Source: a virus. From it: a DNA stretch of 30,396 nt. Below the pieces are notes generated by a model. It saw only the letters and a list, made by a program, of their open reading frames with translations. It was not told the DNA's origin and made no database searches. Positions 30,368 through 30,396 of the stretch are shown here, in pieces. The stretch is from positions 1 to 30,396 of the IMG/VR virus record IMGVR_UViG_3300048672_000448. One strand, given 5' to 3'. The position numbers were made by a program, and so were the translations under genes. Within the stretch, counting starts at the first letter, position 1. Each line of letters opens with the position of its first letter.

Positions 30368-30396
30368 AAATAGTACAATGTTTTCTAAATTATTCG

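Noticed and set aside
1-30396. tRNA genes, CRISPR arrays, insertion sequences, integrase or attachment site
   Set aside because: I looked for cloverleaf-like arms, regularly spaced repeats, transposase or recombinase motifs and terminal direct repeats, and found none that I could support by eye.

Overview
The window reads as the late (virion-building and lysis) half of a tailed phage or prophage of a Bacteroidota host, with siphovirus-type architecture. Phage origin is direct: terminase, HK97-type portal, protease and capsid, head-tail connectors, tail tube, frameshifted tail chaperone, tape measure, tail hub, receptor-binding enzymes and a muramidase lie in canonical order on the minus strand. 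The host assignment is inference. It rests on high A+T content, general lack of strong Shine-Dalgarno sequences, promoter-like TTTG-N19-TAnnTTTG elements typical of Bacteroidota, and tail-fibre ends of a type common in that phylum. An AntA/AntB antirepressor suggests a temperate lifestyle; no integrase, main repressor or replication gene is inside the window.

Layout, read right to left (the direction of transcription). From 30272 to 28902 lie five small, mostly unrecognised genes, one HTH-like, preceded by a 20-bp palindrome and followed by a hairpin terminator. From about 28814 to 28712 there is a promoter-like element followed by a second hairpin terminator, directly ahead of the late genes. 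From 28690 to 22095 is the packaging and head module: PLD-like nuclease, small and large terminase, portal, a membrane protein, SPP1 gp7/Mu F-like protein and prohead protease. It is interrupted by a two-gene rightward cassette (22951-23383) with its own promoter-like element and inverted repeat. From 22071 to 17385 come the major capsid protein, two overlapping glycosyltransferases, a small ORF and the head-tail connector/completion proteins.

From 17362 to 3099 is the tail: tube protein, chaperone pair joined by a probable -1 ribosomal frameshift, tape measure, a 1329-residue hub-plus-fibre protein, a small unknown protein, a GH42-like TIM-barrel protein and a 1405-residue beta-helix spike that begins with a Sec-type signal peptide. 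From 3097 to the left edge are lysis and accessory genes: muramidase endolysin, spanin-like protein, antirepressor with its own promoter, holin-like protein and three small translationally overlapping ORFs, the last cut by the window edge.

Working together: terminase packages DNA through the portal into the HK97-type head; connectors and the terminator join it to a tail whose length is set by the tape measure; the hub, glycoside-hydrolase-like protein and spike recognise and probably trim host surface glycans; endolysin, spanin and holin end the cycle. The least ordinary elements are the capsid-embedded glycosyltransferase pair, the inverted regulator cassette in the head module, the promoter-terminator leader ahead of the late genes, and the signal-peptide-bearing tail spike.
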